NCBI RefSeq assembly: GCF_011634895.1
Contig: NZ_SIRR01000012.1
Location: 300,069 to 364,068 of the forward strand
DNA from: Rheinheimera pleomorphica
GTDB lineage: Bacteria > Pseudomonadota > Gammaproteobacteria > Enterobacterales > Alteromonadaceae
DNA: 64,000 nt
Direction of reading: 5' to 3'
Below are positions 1 through 8,875 of this stretch, in pieces (position 1 is the stretch's first letter; every line of letters begins with the position of its first letter). The notes under the pieces were generated by a model. It made no database searches. It had not been told where the DNA came from and was given only the letters and a program-made list of their open reading frames with translations. A program made the position numbers and the translations under genes.

Positions 1-402
1 ACCATGGTAAAAGGTTGTAGCCCGGAACAAAAAGTTGACGAAATCAACCAGCTGGTGCGTGCCGGCCATAAAGTGATGATGCTGGGCGATGGTATTAACG
101 ACAGCCCTGGTTTTCATGCTGCCCATGTCTCTGTCACGCTGGAAACCGGCAGCGACCTGTCAAAAAATCAAGCCGACGTGGTATTGTTACAACCCAGCAT
201 CCAATTGTTAAGCGCGCTGCTTGAAGGCAGTAATAAGGCGCAGGGCATAATTAAACAAAACCTGCGCTGGGCAGTGGGTTATAATTTACTGATTATACCG
301 CTGGCCGTCGCCGGTTTTGTCTCGCCTTATATCGCGGTGCTGGGTATGTCGTTCAGTTCATTGCTGGTGGTATCAAATTCGTTAAGGCTGCTGAAAAAAT
401 GA
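1..402 (+). CDS. ccoI: CcoI/FixI-type copper-translocating P-type ATPase, C-terminal part (cut by window edge)
   Basis: This is the 3' end of a heavy-metal P1B-type ATPase whose reading frame is open through base 1. It shows the hinge motif GDGINDSP, the downstream TGSDLSKNQADVVLL stretch, and two closing membrane helices carrying YN and MSxSS copper-ligand motifs (VGYNLLIIP, GMSFSSLLVVSNSLRL). Family members load copper into cbb3 cytochrome oxidase at the inner membrane. The stop overlaps the next start as ATGA, and that next gene is ccoS, which supports CcoI over a general CopA exporter. The hinge reads INDSPGF where INDAPxL is usual, as is common in the FixI branch. Only about 133 residues are visible. 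Confidence 0.9.
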   Translation, partial: TMVKGCSPEQKVDEINQLVRAGHKVMMLGDGINDSPGFHAAHVSVTLETGSDLSKNQADVVLLQPSIQLLSALLEGSNKAQGIIKQNLRWAVGYNLLIIPLAVAGFVSPYIAVLGMSFSSLLVVSNSLRLLKK

Positions 403-590
403 GTATTATCTACGTACTGATCCCCATCGCTATTTTGTTTGTCATTATTGGCCTGAGCGTATTTTTCTGGGCCGTCAGAGCGCGCCAGTTTGATGATCTG
501 GATAAAGAAGGTTTTAGCATTTTGTTCGATGAAGAACGTAAAGCAAGTAGCAAAACTGCCGAAAAACCTGAGGATAAACCCGGGCAATGA
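399..590 (+). CDS. ccoS: cbb3-type cytochrome oxidase assembly protein CcoS
   Basis: A 63-residue protein with one N-terminal membrane helix (IYVLIPIAILFVIIGLSVFFWAV), then RARQFDDLDKEG, the characteristic CcoS sequence in which the helix is followed by a Q-[FY]-DDL motif. CcoS is needed for cofactor insertion during maturation of cbb3 oxidase. It overlaps ccoI upstream and the TauE/SafE-like gene downstream by four bases each (ATGA), so the three are translationally coupled. Length and position are typical of the ccoNOPQ-GHIS cluster, whose other genes must lie left of the window. Confidence 0.93.
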   Translation: MSIIYVLIPIAILFVIIGLSVFFWAVRARQFDDLDKEGFSILFDEERKASSKTAEKPEDKPGQ

Positions 591-1270
591 ATAGCCTCGC
601 CGCTGATGTCATTGCCGCTTTTGTCATTGGCCTGATTGGCAGCAGCCATTGTCTGGTGATGTGTGGCGGCATTGCCAGCGCACTACAGTTAGCCATGCCG
701 GCGCAAGGTATTGGCCGCAAGTTACAGCTGCAAGTGTTGTTAAGCCTCGGCAGGCTGAGTAGCTATGCGCTGTTTGGTGCTGTGGTGGGTTACTTTGGTG
801 CCAGCGCCATGCAGCTGGCTGGCAGCTCGTTATTATGGCTGCGTTTACTCGCTGGCGTGCTGCTGCTGATGATGGCGCTATATATCAGCAGGCTTTGGTT
901 TGGTTTAGTTAAGCTGGAACGGATCGGGCAACTGCTGTGGCGCAAGGTTCAACCCATTGCCCGCAGGCTGTTACCGCTGGACTCCTCGGTTAAAGCTTAT
1001 GCTTATGGCCTGTGTTGGGGCACCCTGCCCTGTGGTTTGGTATACAGCACCTTAGGCTGGAGCCTGGCCAGCGGGAGTGCTGTGCATGGTGCTGTGCTGA
1101 TGCTGGCATTCGGCTTTGGTACCACGCCCGCTATTGTGGCGACCGGTAGCGCTGCTAATACACTGACAAAGTTGAAAAACATGTTGCTGTTTCGTTATAG
1201 CGCCGCGGCTTTACTGGCAATTTATGCCTGTTATACGATTTGGCTTGCTATCCGGCGACTGGTTTTTTAA
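587..1270 (+). CDS. TauE/SafE (UreH-like) family membrane protein of the cbb3 cluster
   Basis: A 227-residue polytopic inner-membrane protein with about six hydrophobic helices. It carries the HCLVMCGG motif near residue 22 and LPCGLVY near residue 148, the paired cysteine-containing motifs of the UreH-like/DsbD-like transmembrane family often annotated as sulfite exporter TauE/SafE. Proteins of this type commonly follow ccoS and are thought to help copper handling or thiol chemistry for cbb3 oxidase. That role is inferred from the neighbourhood. The gene starts inside the ccoS stop (ATGA). A real sulfite-export function is unlikely in this context. Confidence 0.8.
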   Translation: MNSLAADVIAAFVIGLIGSSHCLVMCGGIASALQLAMPAQGIGRKLQLQVLLSLGRLSSYALFGAVVGYFGASAMQLAGSSLLWLRLLAGVLLLMMALYISRLWFGLVKLERIGQLLWRKVQPIARRLLPLDSSVKAYAYGLCWGTLPCGLVYSTLGWSLASGSAVHGAVLMLAFGFGTTPAIVATGSAANTLTKLKNMLLFRYSAAALLAIYACYTIWLAIRRLVF

Positions 1271-1314
1271 GCTAGGCGGTGTTGGCATTTTAGAGAAAGG
1301 TAAAGGACGCGATT

Positions 1315-2028
1315 ATGCAACGCTCTGCAATAAACTGTCAGGATTGTGGCTTCAGCCAGTTGTGTCTGCCGTTTTCACTCAATGATGCAGAAATGAATAA
1401 ACTGGACGATATCATTCAGCGTAAAAAGCCTATGCACAAAGGGGATATGCTGTTTGAATCTGGCAGTTCGCAAAAATCCCTGTACGCTATTCGTACCGGC
1501 TCGTTTAAAACCTTTACGTTAACGGATCAGGGTGAGCAACAAATCACCGGTTTTCATTTGCCTGGTGATATCGTCGGTTTTGATGGCTTAAGTAACCAGC
1601 TGCACCCAAGTTATGCCGAAGCACTGGAAACCGCGATGGTATGCGAAATCCCGTTACCTAATCTGGAGCAGCTGCTAGATCAGCTACCACGCTTGCGCCA
1701 ACAAATGATGCGGCTGATGAGCCAGGATATTCAGGCAGATCAGCAAATGATGTTATTGCTTAATCGCAAAACAGCAGAGCAAAAACTGGCCACCTTCTTA
1801 TCACAACTGGGTCAACGTTATGCCAGCAGAGGCTTCTCTGGCAGTGAGTTTCGCCTGACGATGACCCGAAGTGACATTGGCAATTACTTAGGCCTGACCG
1901 TAGAAACCATCAGCCGTTTATTAAGTAAGCTTGATAAAGAACAGTTAATTCAGGTAGATGGCAAACTTATTAGCATCAAAGATACGCAGGCGCTGACACG
2001 CTTAGCCGCCCTGACAGCGCACTGTTAA
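1315..2028 (+). CDS. fnr: FNR-type anaerobic transcription regulator (EtrA/ANR)
   Basis: A 237-residue Crp/Fnr-family regulator. Cysteines at 8, 11, 17 and 110 occupy the places of the four ligands of the oxygen-sensitive [4Fe-4S] cluster in E. coli FNR. A cNMP-binding-like beta barrel follows (about 35-125), then a dimer helix and a C-terminal helix-turn-helix whose recognition helix reads [11 protein letters not shown], with the E..SR signature that reads TTGAT half-sites. Its place just after cbb3 maturation genes fits its known control of high-affinity oxidases. The ATG is preceded by AAGGA at good spacing. Confidence 0.94.
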   Translation: MQRSAINCQDCGFSQLCLPFSLNDAEMNKLDDIIQRKKPMHKGDMLFESGSSQKSLYAIRTGSFKTFTLTDQGEQQITGFHLPGDIVGFDGLSNQLHPSYAEALETAMVCEIPLPNLEQLLDQLPRLRQQMMRLMSQDIQADQQMMLLLNRKTAEQKLATFLSQLGQRYASRGFSGSEFRLTMTRSDIGNYLGLTVETISRLLSKLDKEQLIQVDGKLISIKDTQALTRLAALTAHC

Positions 2029-2138
2029 GTACCGCGCGCAAATATAACGGGATCAACCTTGCGCTGGCGCAAAGCCGCTGCCAGCATTCCGCGCTATTTT
2101 GACTACACTTAGCTTATGTTCTTAATGTGGAGTCAGTT

Positions 2139-3071
2139 ATGTCAACCTACAATAATATCCTGGTGGTGCTCGACCCTACCACTGAGCAGCAAAAAGCCCT
2201 GAACCGTGCCATTGAGTTAGTGCGCTTGCAAGGTGGCAAACTTACTGCTTTCCTATCGGTGTACGACTTTTCCTATGAAATGACCACTATGCTCTCAGGC
2301 GAAGAGCGCGAGTCGATGCGCCAGGCGGTAATTAAAGATCGGGAGTTGTGGATCAGCGATTACCTGGCCGCCCCCCGCGCCGGTGGTATTAATATCGATA
2401 TTAAAGTGGTGTGGCACAACCGGCCCTTTGAAGCCATAGTGCTTGCCGTGCTTGAAGATAACTACGATTTGGTTATTAAAGGCACGCACGACCATGATGT
2501 GCTCAAGTCAATGATCTTCACCCCAACCGACTGGCACATCCTGCGTAAATGCCCTTGCCCGGTATTACTGGTCAAAGACCACGACTGGCCCAAGGCTGGC
2601 AATATTATTGCTGCCGTTAATGCGGGCAGCGAACAAGAGCATCATTTATCGCTGAATCAGCGCGTTATTACCAAAGCCAGGCAAATGGCGGCGATGCTTA
2701 GCGCCGAAACCCATCTGGTGAATGCCTATCCGGGTACACCGGTTAATATCGCCATCGAAATACCGGAGTTTAACCCGCAGGAATACAACAGCACCATGAA
2801 GCATCACCATCTTGATGCGGTAGCCAAGCTGGCAAGGCAGTTTGACATAGCGCCAACGCATTACCATGTACAGGAAGGTATGCCTGAAGATGTGTTGCCT
2901 GCTATCGCCAAGCAACTGGATGCTGAAATGGTGGTCATTGGCACTATTGGCCGCACCGGCTTATCTGCTGCCATCATAGGTAACACCGCTGAACATGTGA
3001 TAGACCGGCTGGATTGCGATGTATTGGCCGTGAAACCGGCTAATTTTGTTTGTCCGTTGCAAAAAGACTGA
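2139..3071 (+). CDS. uspE: tandem universal stress protein UspE
   Basis: A 310-residue protein made of two Usp domains in tandem. The first starts at YNNILVVLDPT; the second ends with a GTIGRTGLSAAIIGNTAEHVI loop resembling the G-x2-G-x9-G nucleotide site, then DVLAVKP. Length matches E. coli UspE (316). The ATG at 2139 is chosen because GGAG at 2129-2132 sits 6 bases before it; an in-frame GTG at 2127 would leave no ribosome-binding site. The fnr-uspE-ttcA order is conserved in related gammaproteobacteria. The presumed role is stress survival and adhesion/motility control. Confidence 0.9.
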   Translation: MSTYNNILVVLDPTTEQQKALNRAIELVRLQGGKLTAFLSVYDFSYEMTTMLSGEERESMRQAVIKDRELWISDYLAAPRAGGINIDIKVVWHNRPFEAIVLAVLEDNYDLVIKGTHDHDVLKSMIFTPTDWHILRKCPCPVLLVKDHDWPKAGNIIAAVNAGSEQEHHLSLNQRVITKARQMAAMLSAETHLVNAYPGTPVNIAIEIPEFNPQEYNSTMKHHHLDAVAKLARQFDIAPTHYHVQEGMPEDVLPAIAKQLDAEMVVIGTIGRTGLSAAIIGNTAEHVIDRLDCDVLAVKPANFVCPLQKD

Positions 3072-3090
3072 GATTTGCACCGCCTCCACT

Positions 3091-3118
3091 TTGGTATTGG
3101 CGCACTGTTGGCTATAAT
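3091..3118 (+). promoter_or_regulatory. sigma70-like promoter for ttcA
   Basis: TTGGTA at 3091-3096 and a perfect TATAAT at 3113-3118 are separated by 16 bases, about 30 bases before the chosen ttcA start. Its position inside the longer in-frame extension argues that translation does not begin upstream of it. Confidence 0.55.
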
Positions 3119-3149
3119 GTGCGCCTTTTTCATTCTGGTAGTAGTGGTT

Positions 3150-4079
3150 ATGACACACGCAGCGCACGCTAAAGCACAATATAATCTGAATAAATTGCAC
3201 AAACGTTTGCGCCGTGGCGTAGGTCAGGCCATTGCCGATTTCAATATGATTGAAGAAGGCGACAAGATTATGGTGTGTCTGTCCGGCGGTAAAGACTCCT
3301 ACACCCTGCTGGACATACTGCTTAACCTGCAGCAATCGGCCCCCATTAGTTTTTCCATCGTCGCGGTAAATCTGGATCAGAAGCAACCCGGCTTTCCGGC
3401 CGAGGTATTACCCGGCTATCTGGATAGCATTGGCGTTGATTATAAGATAGTGACCGAAGATACCTATTCAATTGTCAAAGAAAAAATACCTGAAGGTAAA
3501 ACTACCTGTTCGCTGTGCTCGCGGCTGCGCCGCGGTATTTTATATCGCACAGCAAAGGAGCTGGGTGCCACCAAAATAGCCTTAGGCCATCATCGCGATG
3601 ATATGCTTGAAACGCTGTTTTTAAACATGTTTTATGGCGGCAAGATGAAGTCAATGCCGCCTAAGCTGGTCAGCGACAATGGTGAACACATCGTGATCCG
3701 GCCGCTGGCGTATTGCAAAGAAAAAGATATCGAAAAATACTCAAATGCGCGGCAGTTTCCGATTATTCCGTGTAATCTTTGCGGTTCACAGGACGGCTTA
3801 CAACGTCAGGTCGTCAAAGAAATGCTGCAAGATTGGGATAAACGCTTTCCGGGCCGGATTGAAACTATGTTTCAGGCCATGCAGAACATAGTGCCATCAC
3901 ATATGGCCGACAACAGCCTGTTTGATTTTGCCAGCCTGACTAAAGACACCCCGCTAAATGAACGCGACACCGCCTTTGACAAGGACGCAGTACCGGCAAT
4001 ACCAGTGGGCTTGGTTAATGACGAAGACAGCTCAGCGCCTGATGCCTTGCAGGCAATCCCGATAGTGGCGCTTAGCTAA
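3150..4079 (+). CDS. ttcA: tRNA 2-thiocytidine(32) synthetase TtcA
   Basis: A 309-residue ATP-dependent tRNA thiolase that makes s2C at position 32. The PP-loop is SGGKDS (residues 45-50). The Fe-S cluster cysteines are in CSLC (120-123) and in CNLC (208-211), and [10 protein letters not shown] is the family's conserved metal/ATP segment. E. coli TtcA is 311 residues. The frame extends upstream to a TTG at 3075, but the extension is a hydrophobic run absent from the family and covers a good promoter, so the ATG at 3150 is preferred. The C-terminal 40 residues are acidic and low in conservation. Confidence 0.94.
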   Translation: MTHAAHAKAQYNLNKLHKRLRRGVGQAIADFNMIEEGDKIMVCLSGGKDSYTLLDILLNLQQSAPISFSIVAVNLDQKQPGFPAEVLPGYLDSIGVDYKIVTEDTYSIVKEKIPEGKTTCSLCSRLRRGILYRTAKELGATKIALGHHRDDMLETLFLNMFYGGKMKSMPPKLVSDNGEHIVIRPLAYCKEKDIEKYSNARQFPIIPCNLCGSQDGLQRQVVKEMLQDWDKRFPGRIETMFQAMQNIVPSHMADNSLFDFASLTKDTPLNERDTAFDKDAVPAIPVGLVNDEDSSAPDALQAIPIVALS

Positions 4080-4088
4080 CAGGGCTTT

Positions 4089-4111
4089 CAGTGCTGAGTT
4101 AATCAGCACTG
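4089..4111. terminator. inverted repeat between convergent ttcA and DUF2987 genes
   Basis: A 9-base perfect stem (CAGTGCTGA/TCAGCACTG) with a 5-base loop lies between the ttcA stop and the end of the opposing gene, whose stop codon falls in the loop. No long T-run follows, so termination efficiency is uncertain. Confidence 0.45.
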
Positions 4112-4746
4112 GCGTCAATCAGTGGCAGTAAGTACGCCGGGCGCTGCTGAAACAACCAGCGGCTGTTGTCCGGCAATGGCTGGTTCAGCCTGATATAACA
4201 ACGCTTATCCACACACTGCGTGTGTGCAGCATTGTCAGGCTGCACTGCGGGTGGCTGCACCGTTTCGGCAAACTCAACTATCACACCACTGACCTCGGGT
4301 AGCCAATATTTACCCAGCCCGGCCATATCGTCCAGCAGTAAGTCGAACTGGCTGCGATAATGCGCTAACTGCGTTACGCTAAGCTCTGTTGGCAATCGCA
4401 TGCGTGAGCGCAGCCTGAACTGTACCTGGCAGGCTTCGGTATTGTCAGCTTGCAATACTTGCAGCACGGCGTTGCTGTCTTTTAGCGCCTGATCATAAGG
4501 CAGGCTTATCTCACCATTGCCTGCCATATCCAGTGTTATATCGTGAATATCACTGATCAGCTTGATACTGTAAAAGCGGCAAGGTGCGCCGGTTTTTTCG
4601 CCGGTTAAAGCAAATGCCAGTGTTATATCGCTGTACTCTGGCTGTTGCAGTTTTTTCATCCGGCCGTAAAAGCCATTGTAATTCAGCAATAAATCAGCAG
4701 ATACCGGCGTTACCACCAACAATAACAAAGGCAATATACAACGCAT
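4099..4746 (-). CDS. DUF2987 family secreted protein
   Basis: A 215-residue protein with an N-terminal signal peptide (MRCILPLLLLVVTPVSA-DLLL). The mature part begins LNYNGFYGRMKKLQQPEYSD, which I recognise as the start of the DUF2987 family found in Shewanella, Vibrio and relatives. Four cysteines in the mature part could form disulfides in the periplasm. Function is not known. It directly follows the Bax-like gene in the same direction (one base between them), so the two are probably co-transcribed. Confidence 0.68.
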   Translation of the reverse strand: MRCILPLLLLVVTPVSADLLLNYNGFYGRMKKLQQPEYSDITLAFALTGEKTGAPCRFYSIKLISDIHDITLDMAGNGEISLPYDQALKDSNAVLQVLQADNTEACQVQFRLRSRMRLPTELSVTQLAHYRSQFDLLLDDMAGLGKYWLPEVSGVIVEFAETVQPPAVQPDNAAHTQCVDKRCYIRLNQPLPDNSRWLFQQRPAYLLPLIDASAD

Positions 4747-4747
4747 T

Positions 4748-5611
4748 TTATTCTTCCAGTAACTTGCGGTTAAAGCGGATCATGCCGCTGATCTCTGCAA
4801 TATAGTCATCACCACGCTCTGAATAGGCACCCAACCCCGCCGCCAGCGCCTCGCCGCGTACCGGCTTGCCTTCGCGGCGTAACCGCGCTCTGATATCCCG
4901 CAGCGACGCGTAGGTATGAAAAGTATTCAAATTATAAAAATAACTTTTAATACTGGCCGCCGGAGTAGCAAATTTCGCCACTTCATGACTTTGCCCTTCC
5001 AGCCGTGAGTTGGGGATCAGGCCGCAGCCTTCACGAAAACACCACTGGCCGAAAAAGTTATAACCTTCAACCGCAAAGCGGCTGGTGCCCCAGGCAGATT
5101 CATTTGCCGCCTGCATCAGTACCAGGGTTTCAGGTATGACGTCTACCCGTTTTAACAGTTCGTCCAGCATGCTTTCATCTGTTTCGGCCACGTCCATCCG
5201 AAACTCATCATACAAGCTGTATAAAAAGGCATACTCCTCCAGCGATATTTTCAACCGCTTTTGCTTCTTTTGTTGTATATCAAGCAGCTGCTGGCGCAGT
5301 GAGCGCAACCTGGCATTTTCCCGTTTTACATAAGGGCGCAGGTAACTGAAAAAAGCCCGCTTCTTTTCAGTGGTATCCGTATAGCGGTTAAAGTCAGGTA
5401 AATGGGTAAAAACGGGCGCGCTCTGGGTATACGCCAGGCGCTGCAATACCTTTTTTTTATCGGCTTCATTTAATGCCGTAATACGGCTGGGTTTTTGCCA
5501 CTCTTCGAGGGAATCCAGCTGTTTTACCGGTTCCAGTTCCGTAAAAGGGCTTAGCGCCGCAATACAAACCAACAGCCAAAAAGCAAAAATAACAATTTTT
5601 TTCAATAACAT
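4748..5611 (-). CDS. bax: Bax-like glucosaminidase-domain protein
   Basis: A 287-residue exported protein. An N-terminal hydrophobic segment (about 5-22) is followed by a charged linker and a C-terminal glucosaminidase (Mannosyl-glycoprotein endo-beta-N-acetylglucosaminidase, Flg-J like) domain. The catalytic-region signature is ANESAWGTSRFAVEGYNFFG, then QWCF...GCGLIP. E. coli Bax (274 residues) has the same layout. The likely role is peptidoglycan cleavage in the periplasm or envelope. The gene is divergent from alaA across a 230-base spacer and is followed at once by the DUF2987 gene. Confidence 0.85.
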   Translation of the reverse strand: MLLKKIVIFAFWLLVCIAALSPFTELEPVKQLDSLEEWQKPSRITALNEADKKKVLQRLAYTQSAPVFTHLPDFNRYTDTTEKKRAFFSYLRPYVKRENARLRSLRQQLLDIQQKKQKRLKISLEEYAFLYSLYDEFRMDVAETDESMLDELLKRVDVIPETLVLMQAANESAWGTSRFAVEGYNFFGQWCFREGCGLIPNSRLEGQSHEVAKFATPAASIKSYFYNLNTFHTYASLRDIRARLRREGKPVRGEALAAGLGAYSERGDDYIAEISGMIRFNRKLLEE

Positions 5612-5856
5612 CTATCACCTATCGGTTGCTCTTCCTGTACAGCGCCATCGCTGTAGCAGCAACCTGTTTGTTACAACAAGACGCAGACATTTTACCCGCA
5701 CAGGCCACTTTATACGACGAAAAACTGCATTGGCTGAGTTTTTTTGCATAAAACCCCAGCTTAGCCATTGCAAAGCAGCAGCAGTTATGTGAAAACAGAG
5801 CTTTACAGCAATATAGCTGTCTGGACGGTTAAAACGGAGTAATGAAGGTTGTTGTT

Positions 5857-7071
5857 ATGAAACCCATAGAGCGCTCAACAAAATTAGACGGAGTCTGTTA
5901 CGACATTCGTGGCCCTGTTGCCCAGGAAGCCAAACGTATGGAAGAAGAAGGCCATCGTATTCTGAAATTGAATATTGGCAACCCAGCGCCCTTTGGTTTT
6001 GAAGCACCGGATGAAATTCTCAAACATGTTATTCATAACCTGCCTACCGCGCAGGGGTACTCCGACTCGCAAGGCATTTATCCGGCCCGGGTTGCAGTGG
6101 CACAATATTATCAGCAGCGCGGTATTCTGGGTGCGGATGCTGATGATGTCTACATTGGTAATGGCGTGTCTGAGCTGATTTTAATGTCACTACAGGCACT
6201 GATAAACAATGGCGATGAGGTATTAGTGCCCTCGCCTGACTATCCGCTTTGGACGGCCGCGGTAAACCTTGCCGGCGGTAAGGCCGTGCATTACCGCTGT
6301 GATGAGCAACAGGATTGGTATCCGGATTTAGAGGATATTAAACAAAAAATCAGCAAGAAAACCAAAGCGATAGTGCTGATTAACCCAAACAACCCAACCG
6401 GTGCCGTCTACGACAAAGCCTTTTTACTGGAACTGTTAAAAATTGCCCGAGAACACCGTTTAGTGGTGTTAAGCGACGAAATTTACGACAAAGTGTTGTA
6501 TGACGGCACCGAGCACGTTAGCACCGCATCGCTGGCTGATGATTTAATTATGCTGACCTTCGGAGGCTTGTCGAAAAACTACCGAATTGCCGGTTTTCGC
6601 GTTGGCTGGTTATTTATCTCCGGAGCCAAACAACTAGCAAGACAGTATATCGAAGGCCTGAACATACTAGCGTCAATGCGCCTGTGCGCCAATGTACCTT
6701 GTCAGCATGCCGTGCAAACCGCTCTGGGGGGATATCAGAGCATCAACGAGCTGGTAATACCCGGCGGCCGTTTGTATGAACAAATGGATCTGGCGCATAA
6801 ACTGGTAACCCAAATTGATGGTATCAGCTGTATGCGACCGAAAGGCGCTATGTATTTGTTCCCGAAAATTGATCGTAAAAAAATTCGCATAAAAGATGAT
6901 GAATTGTTTGTACTGGACTTTTTACGCCAGCATAAGGTGTTATTGGTGCATGGCCGCGCCTTTAACTGGCCGGAGCCGGATCACTTTCGCATAGTGTTCT
7001 TGCCACACAAAGAGCAGCTATCTGCAGCACTGGGTAAACTGGCACAGTTTTTACCAGGTTACAGTCAATAA
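5857..7071 (+). CDS. alaA: alanine/glutamate-pyruvate aminotransferase AlaA
   Basis: A 404-residue fold-type I PLP enzyme very similar to E. coli AlaA/YfbQ (405 residues). Matching segments include LNIGNPAPFGFEAPDEIL, INPNNPTGAVY, SDEIYDK, the PLP-lysine region GLSKNYRIAGFRVGW, and MRLCANVPCQHA. It makes alanine from pyruvate and glutamate in the cytosol. The ATG at 5857 is chosen because AAGG sits 8 bases before it and MKPIERSTKL aligns with the E. coli N-terminus. The ATG at 5842 would have a ribosome-binding site only 2 bases away. Confidence 0.93.
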   Translation: MKPIERSTKLDGVCYDIRGPVAQEAKRMEEEGHRILKLNIGNPAPFGFEAPDEILKHVIHNLPTAQGYSDSQGIYPARVAVAQYYQQRGILGADADDVYIGNGVSELILMSLQALINNGDEVLVPSPDYPLWTAAVNLAGGKAVHYRCDEQQDWYPDLEDIKQKISKKTKAIVLINPNNPTGAVYDKAFLLELLKIAREHRLVVLSDEIYDKVLYDGTEHVSTASLADDLIMLTFGGLSKNYRIAGFRVGWLFISGAKQLARQYIEGLNILASMRLCANVPCQHAVQTALGGYQSINELVIPGGRLYEQMDLAHKLVTQIDGISCMRPKGAMYLFPKIDRKKIRIKDDELFVLDFLRQHKVLLVHGRAFNWPEPDHFRIVFLPHKEQLSAALGKLAQFLPGYSQ

Positions 7072-7090
7072 GCCGGCAATCGTCAGCTGA

Positions 7091-7128
7091 AACAGGCCGC
7101 AGCGCGGCCTGAGCGCGGCCTGTTTTTA
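7091..7128 (+). terminator. rho-independent terminator after alaA
   Basis: AACAGGCCGC (7091-7100) pairs with GCGGCCTGTT (7115-7124), followed by a T-run (TTTTTATT). It sits between the alaA stop and the opposing YSC84-like gene. Confidence 0.8.
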
Positions 7129-7701
7129 TTAATTTAACTTAGCGTCACGCCAAAACTTAGTGCCTTTAATGGTCGCTTGCAGTGCCAGACCCGTTTCAGT
7201 AAATTGATAAATAGTGACATCATCCACGCTGGCTTCAGCGCCGACAGCACCGCCTTTGTCACCTGCTTTAGCGGCTGCATCTGCCTGAGCACCAAAAGCC
7301 CAGCCCTGCTCGATAAAACGCTGCATTGCATCGGCGCTGTGAAATACCATTACCAGACGAAAATCTTTTACGCCAGCCCCCAGACCAACCCCCACTTCGC
7401 CCATTTTCATATAGGTGTCAAGACCACTGCGGTTATCCCGCACCACACCATAACCGCCACCAAAGCTGGCCAGGATCAGATTAACGTTAGCATTGCTGAA
7501 TACTGCGTATCCCGGCGCTTTTTGCACTTCAGCCCGGGCGCTGGATTTTTGCTGATACAACTCGGTTAACACCGCCGTACGCATCTGTGTTATCGCGCTG
7601 CGCTGTTCATCCACAGTGGCATTTAAGCCACCGGCACAGCCTGATAGCAGCGCAAAAGACAGTAAGAGCAGGTAAGTTAGCTTGTATGGGCGCTTTAACA
7701 T
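7129..7701 (-). CDS. YSC84-like (SYLF domain) lipoprotein
   Basis: A 190-residue lipoprotein. The signal peptide ends in the lipobox LLSGC (Cys about residue 22). The mature domain contains KAPGYAVFSNANVNLILASFGGGYGVVRD and the GVGLGAGVKDFRLVMVF repeat-like glycine stretches of the bacterial Ysc84/SYLF family, lipid-binding proteins of unclear physiological role. The ATG at 7701 has AGGAG 6 bases upstream. The frame runs open far beyond it, but only across the antisense strand of the neighbouring CDF gene, so the extension is not real. Confidence 0.83.
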   Translation of the reverse strand: MLKRPYKLTYLLLLSFALLSGCAGGLNATVDEQRSAITQMRTAVLTELYQQKSSARAEVQKAPGYAVFSNANVNLILASFGGGYGVVRDNRSGLDTYMKMGEVGVGLGAGVKDFRLVMVFHSADAMQRFIEQGWAFGAQADAAAKAGDKGGAVGAEASVDDVTIYQFTETGLALQATIKGTKFWRDAKLN

Positions 7702-7786
7702 AACAATCTCCTGTAGAGGGTTTATTATCGGCCAAACATGGCAATAATAAGGTAGACTAAAAAGTGTAATCTGCTTTACTGAAGCC

Positions 7787-8722
7787 TTACTTAACCGGCG
7801 CGGGCTGATCGCGGCATGGCTCATCGTCCATTTCAAACTCAACCGTGGTATGGCTGAGCTTATACGGTGCCAGCAGTGCAGCAATTTGCTGTTTATAGTT
7901 AAGTTGCTCCGCCAGACTTGCCGGCGTGACGACCTCAAGATGTAGCGTAAGTACATGTTGCTCACCATCGAGCGACCACAGATGTAGGTGATGCACCGCT
8001 TTAACAAACTCCAGCTGCTTAAGTGCCGTTTCAATTTCCTGTTGCAGCGCCGGGCTTGGCGACACCTGTAAAAACAAGGCCAGGGTTTGGCGCAGGCTTC
8101 TGGTTACGTTGAGCAAAATAAACAGCGTAAATCCAATACAAAGCAGCGGGTCCAACCAGGCCCAACCGGTAAAATACATCAGCACGGCACCAACGAGTAC
8201 CGCAATCCAGCCCAGCACATCTTCGAGTAAATGCCAGCTCAGCACTTTTTCATTTTGAGTTTTTCCGCGGCGTAAACGCAGTACCGCTACGCCATTTACG
8301 GCTATCCCTACCAGCGCCAGCACAAACATACCACTGGTGTGCGGCAGCTGCGGTTGCCATAAACGCGGTATTGCTTCAGCTAATACCCACACTGAACCGG
8401 CAATCAGGATCAATCCGCTTAGCAAAGCGCTAAGTAAAGACCAGCGCCGGTAACCGTAACTATAACGGGCATCGGGTGCTTTGGCCGCAACCTTACTGGC
8501 AATCCAGGCAAAGCCTATCGCCATGCTGTCACCTAAATCGTGGATGGCATCGGCAATAATCGCCACACTATTGGTGAATATGCCTCCGACGATTTCAACT
8601 AACGCGAAGCTAAAATTAAGCCAGAACGCCAGCGCAATATTGCTGCTCTCGCTACTGTGGTGGTGGCCATGGTGATGATGCTGCCCGGTATTCAGGCCTG
8701 GGTGTTCATGCTGTGTTGTCAT
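7787..8722 (-). CDS. cation diffusion facilitator (zinc/cadmium efflux) transporter
   Basis: A 311-residue inner-membrane antiporter of the CDF family. It starts with a histidine-rich tail (GQHHHHGHHHSSES), then six helices. The transport-site motifs are DAIHDLGDS in the second helix and HLLEDVLGW in the fifth (HxxxD pairs, typical of Zn/Cd specificity), followed by a cytoplasmic ferredoxin-like C-terminal domain (HHLHLWSLDG, VEFEMDDEPC). It is closest in layout to ZitB/CzcD. No metal-responsive operator was recognised in the 153 bases upstream. Confidence 0.88.
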   Translation of the reverse strand: MTTQHEHPGLNTGQHHHHGHHHSSESSNIALAFWLNFSFALVEIVGGIFTNSVAIIADAIHDLGDSMAIGFAWIASKVAAKAPDARYSYGYRRWSLLSALLSGLILIAGSVWVLAEAIPRLWQPQLPHTSGMFVLALVGIAVNGVAVLRLRRGKTQNEKVLSWHLLEDVLGWIAVLVGAVLMYFTGWAWLDPLLCIGFTLFILLNVTRSLRQTLALFLQVSPSPALQQEIETALKQLEFVKAVHHLHLWSLDGEQHVLTLHLEVVTPASLAEQLNYKQQIAALLAPYKLSHTTVEFEMDDEPCRDQPAPVK

Positions 8723-8875
8723 TCGCAGTTTACCAGCCGGTTCGTTTTGTTAGCAGCTTAAAAGTAAATGCCATCAGATACAACGACAGCCGGTTAACTG
8801 TGCTCACCCTTGTATCTGCGGGTAGAACACAGTAGTCTTGCAACATTCTACAGCCGTCCATACTGCTAATAATAA

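Noticed and set aside
2059..2072. TTGCGCTGGCGCAA palindrome between fnr and uspE
   Set aside because: It does not fit the FNR box (TTGAT-N4-ATCAA) or a terminator (no T-run); probably chance or an unknown site.
3075..3149. N-terminal hydrophobic extension of TtcA, as if membrane-anchored
   Set aside because: It covers a TATAAT promoter and is absent from the family; the ATG at 3150 gives the usual length.
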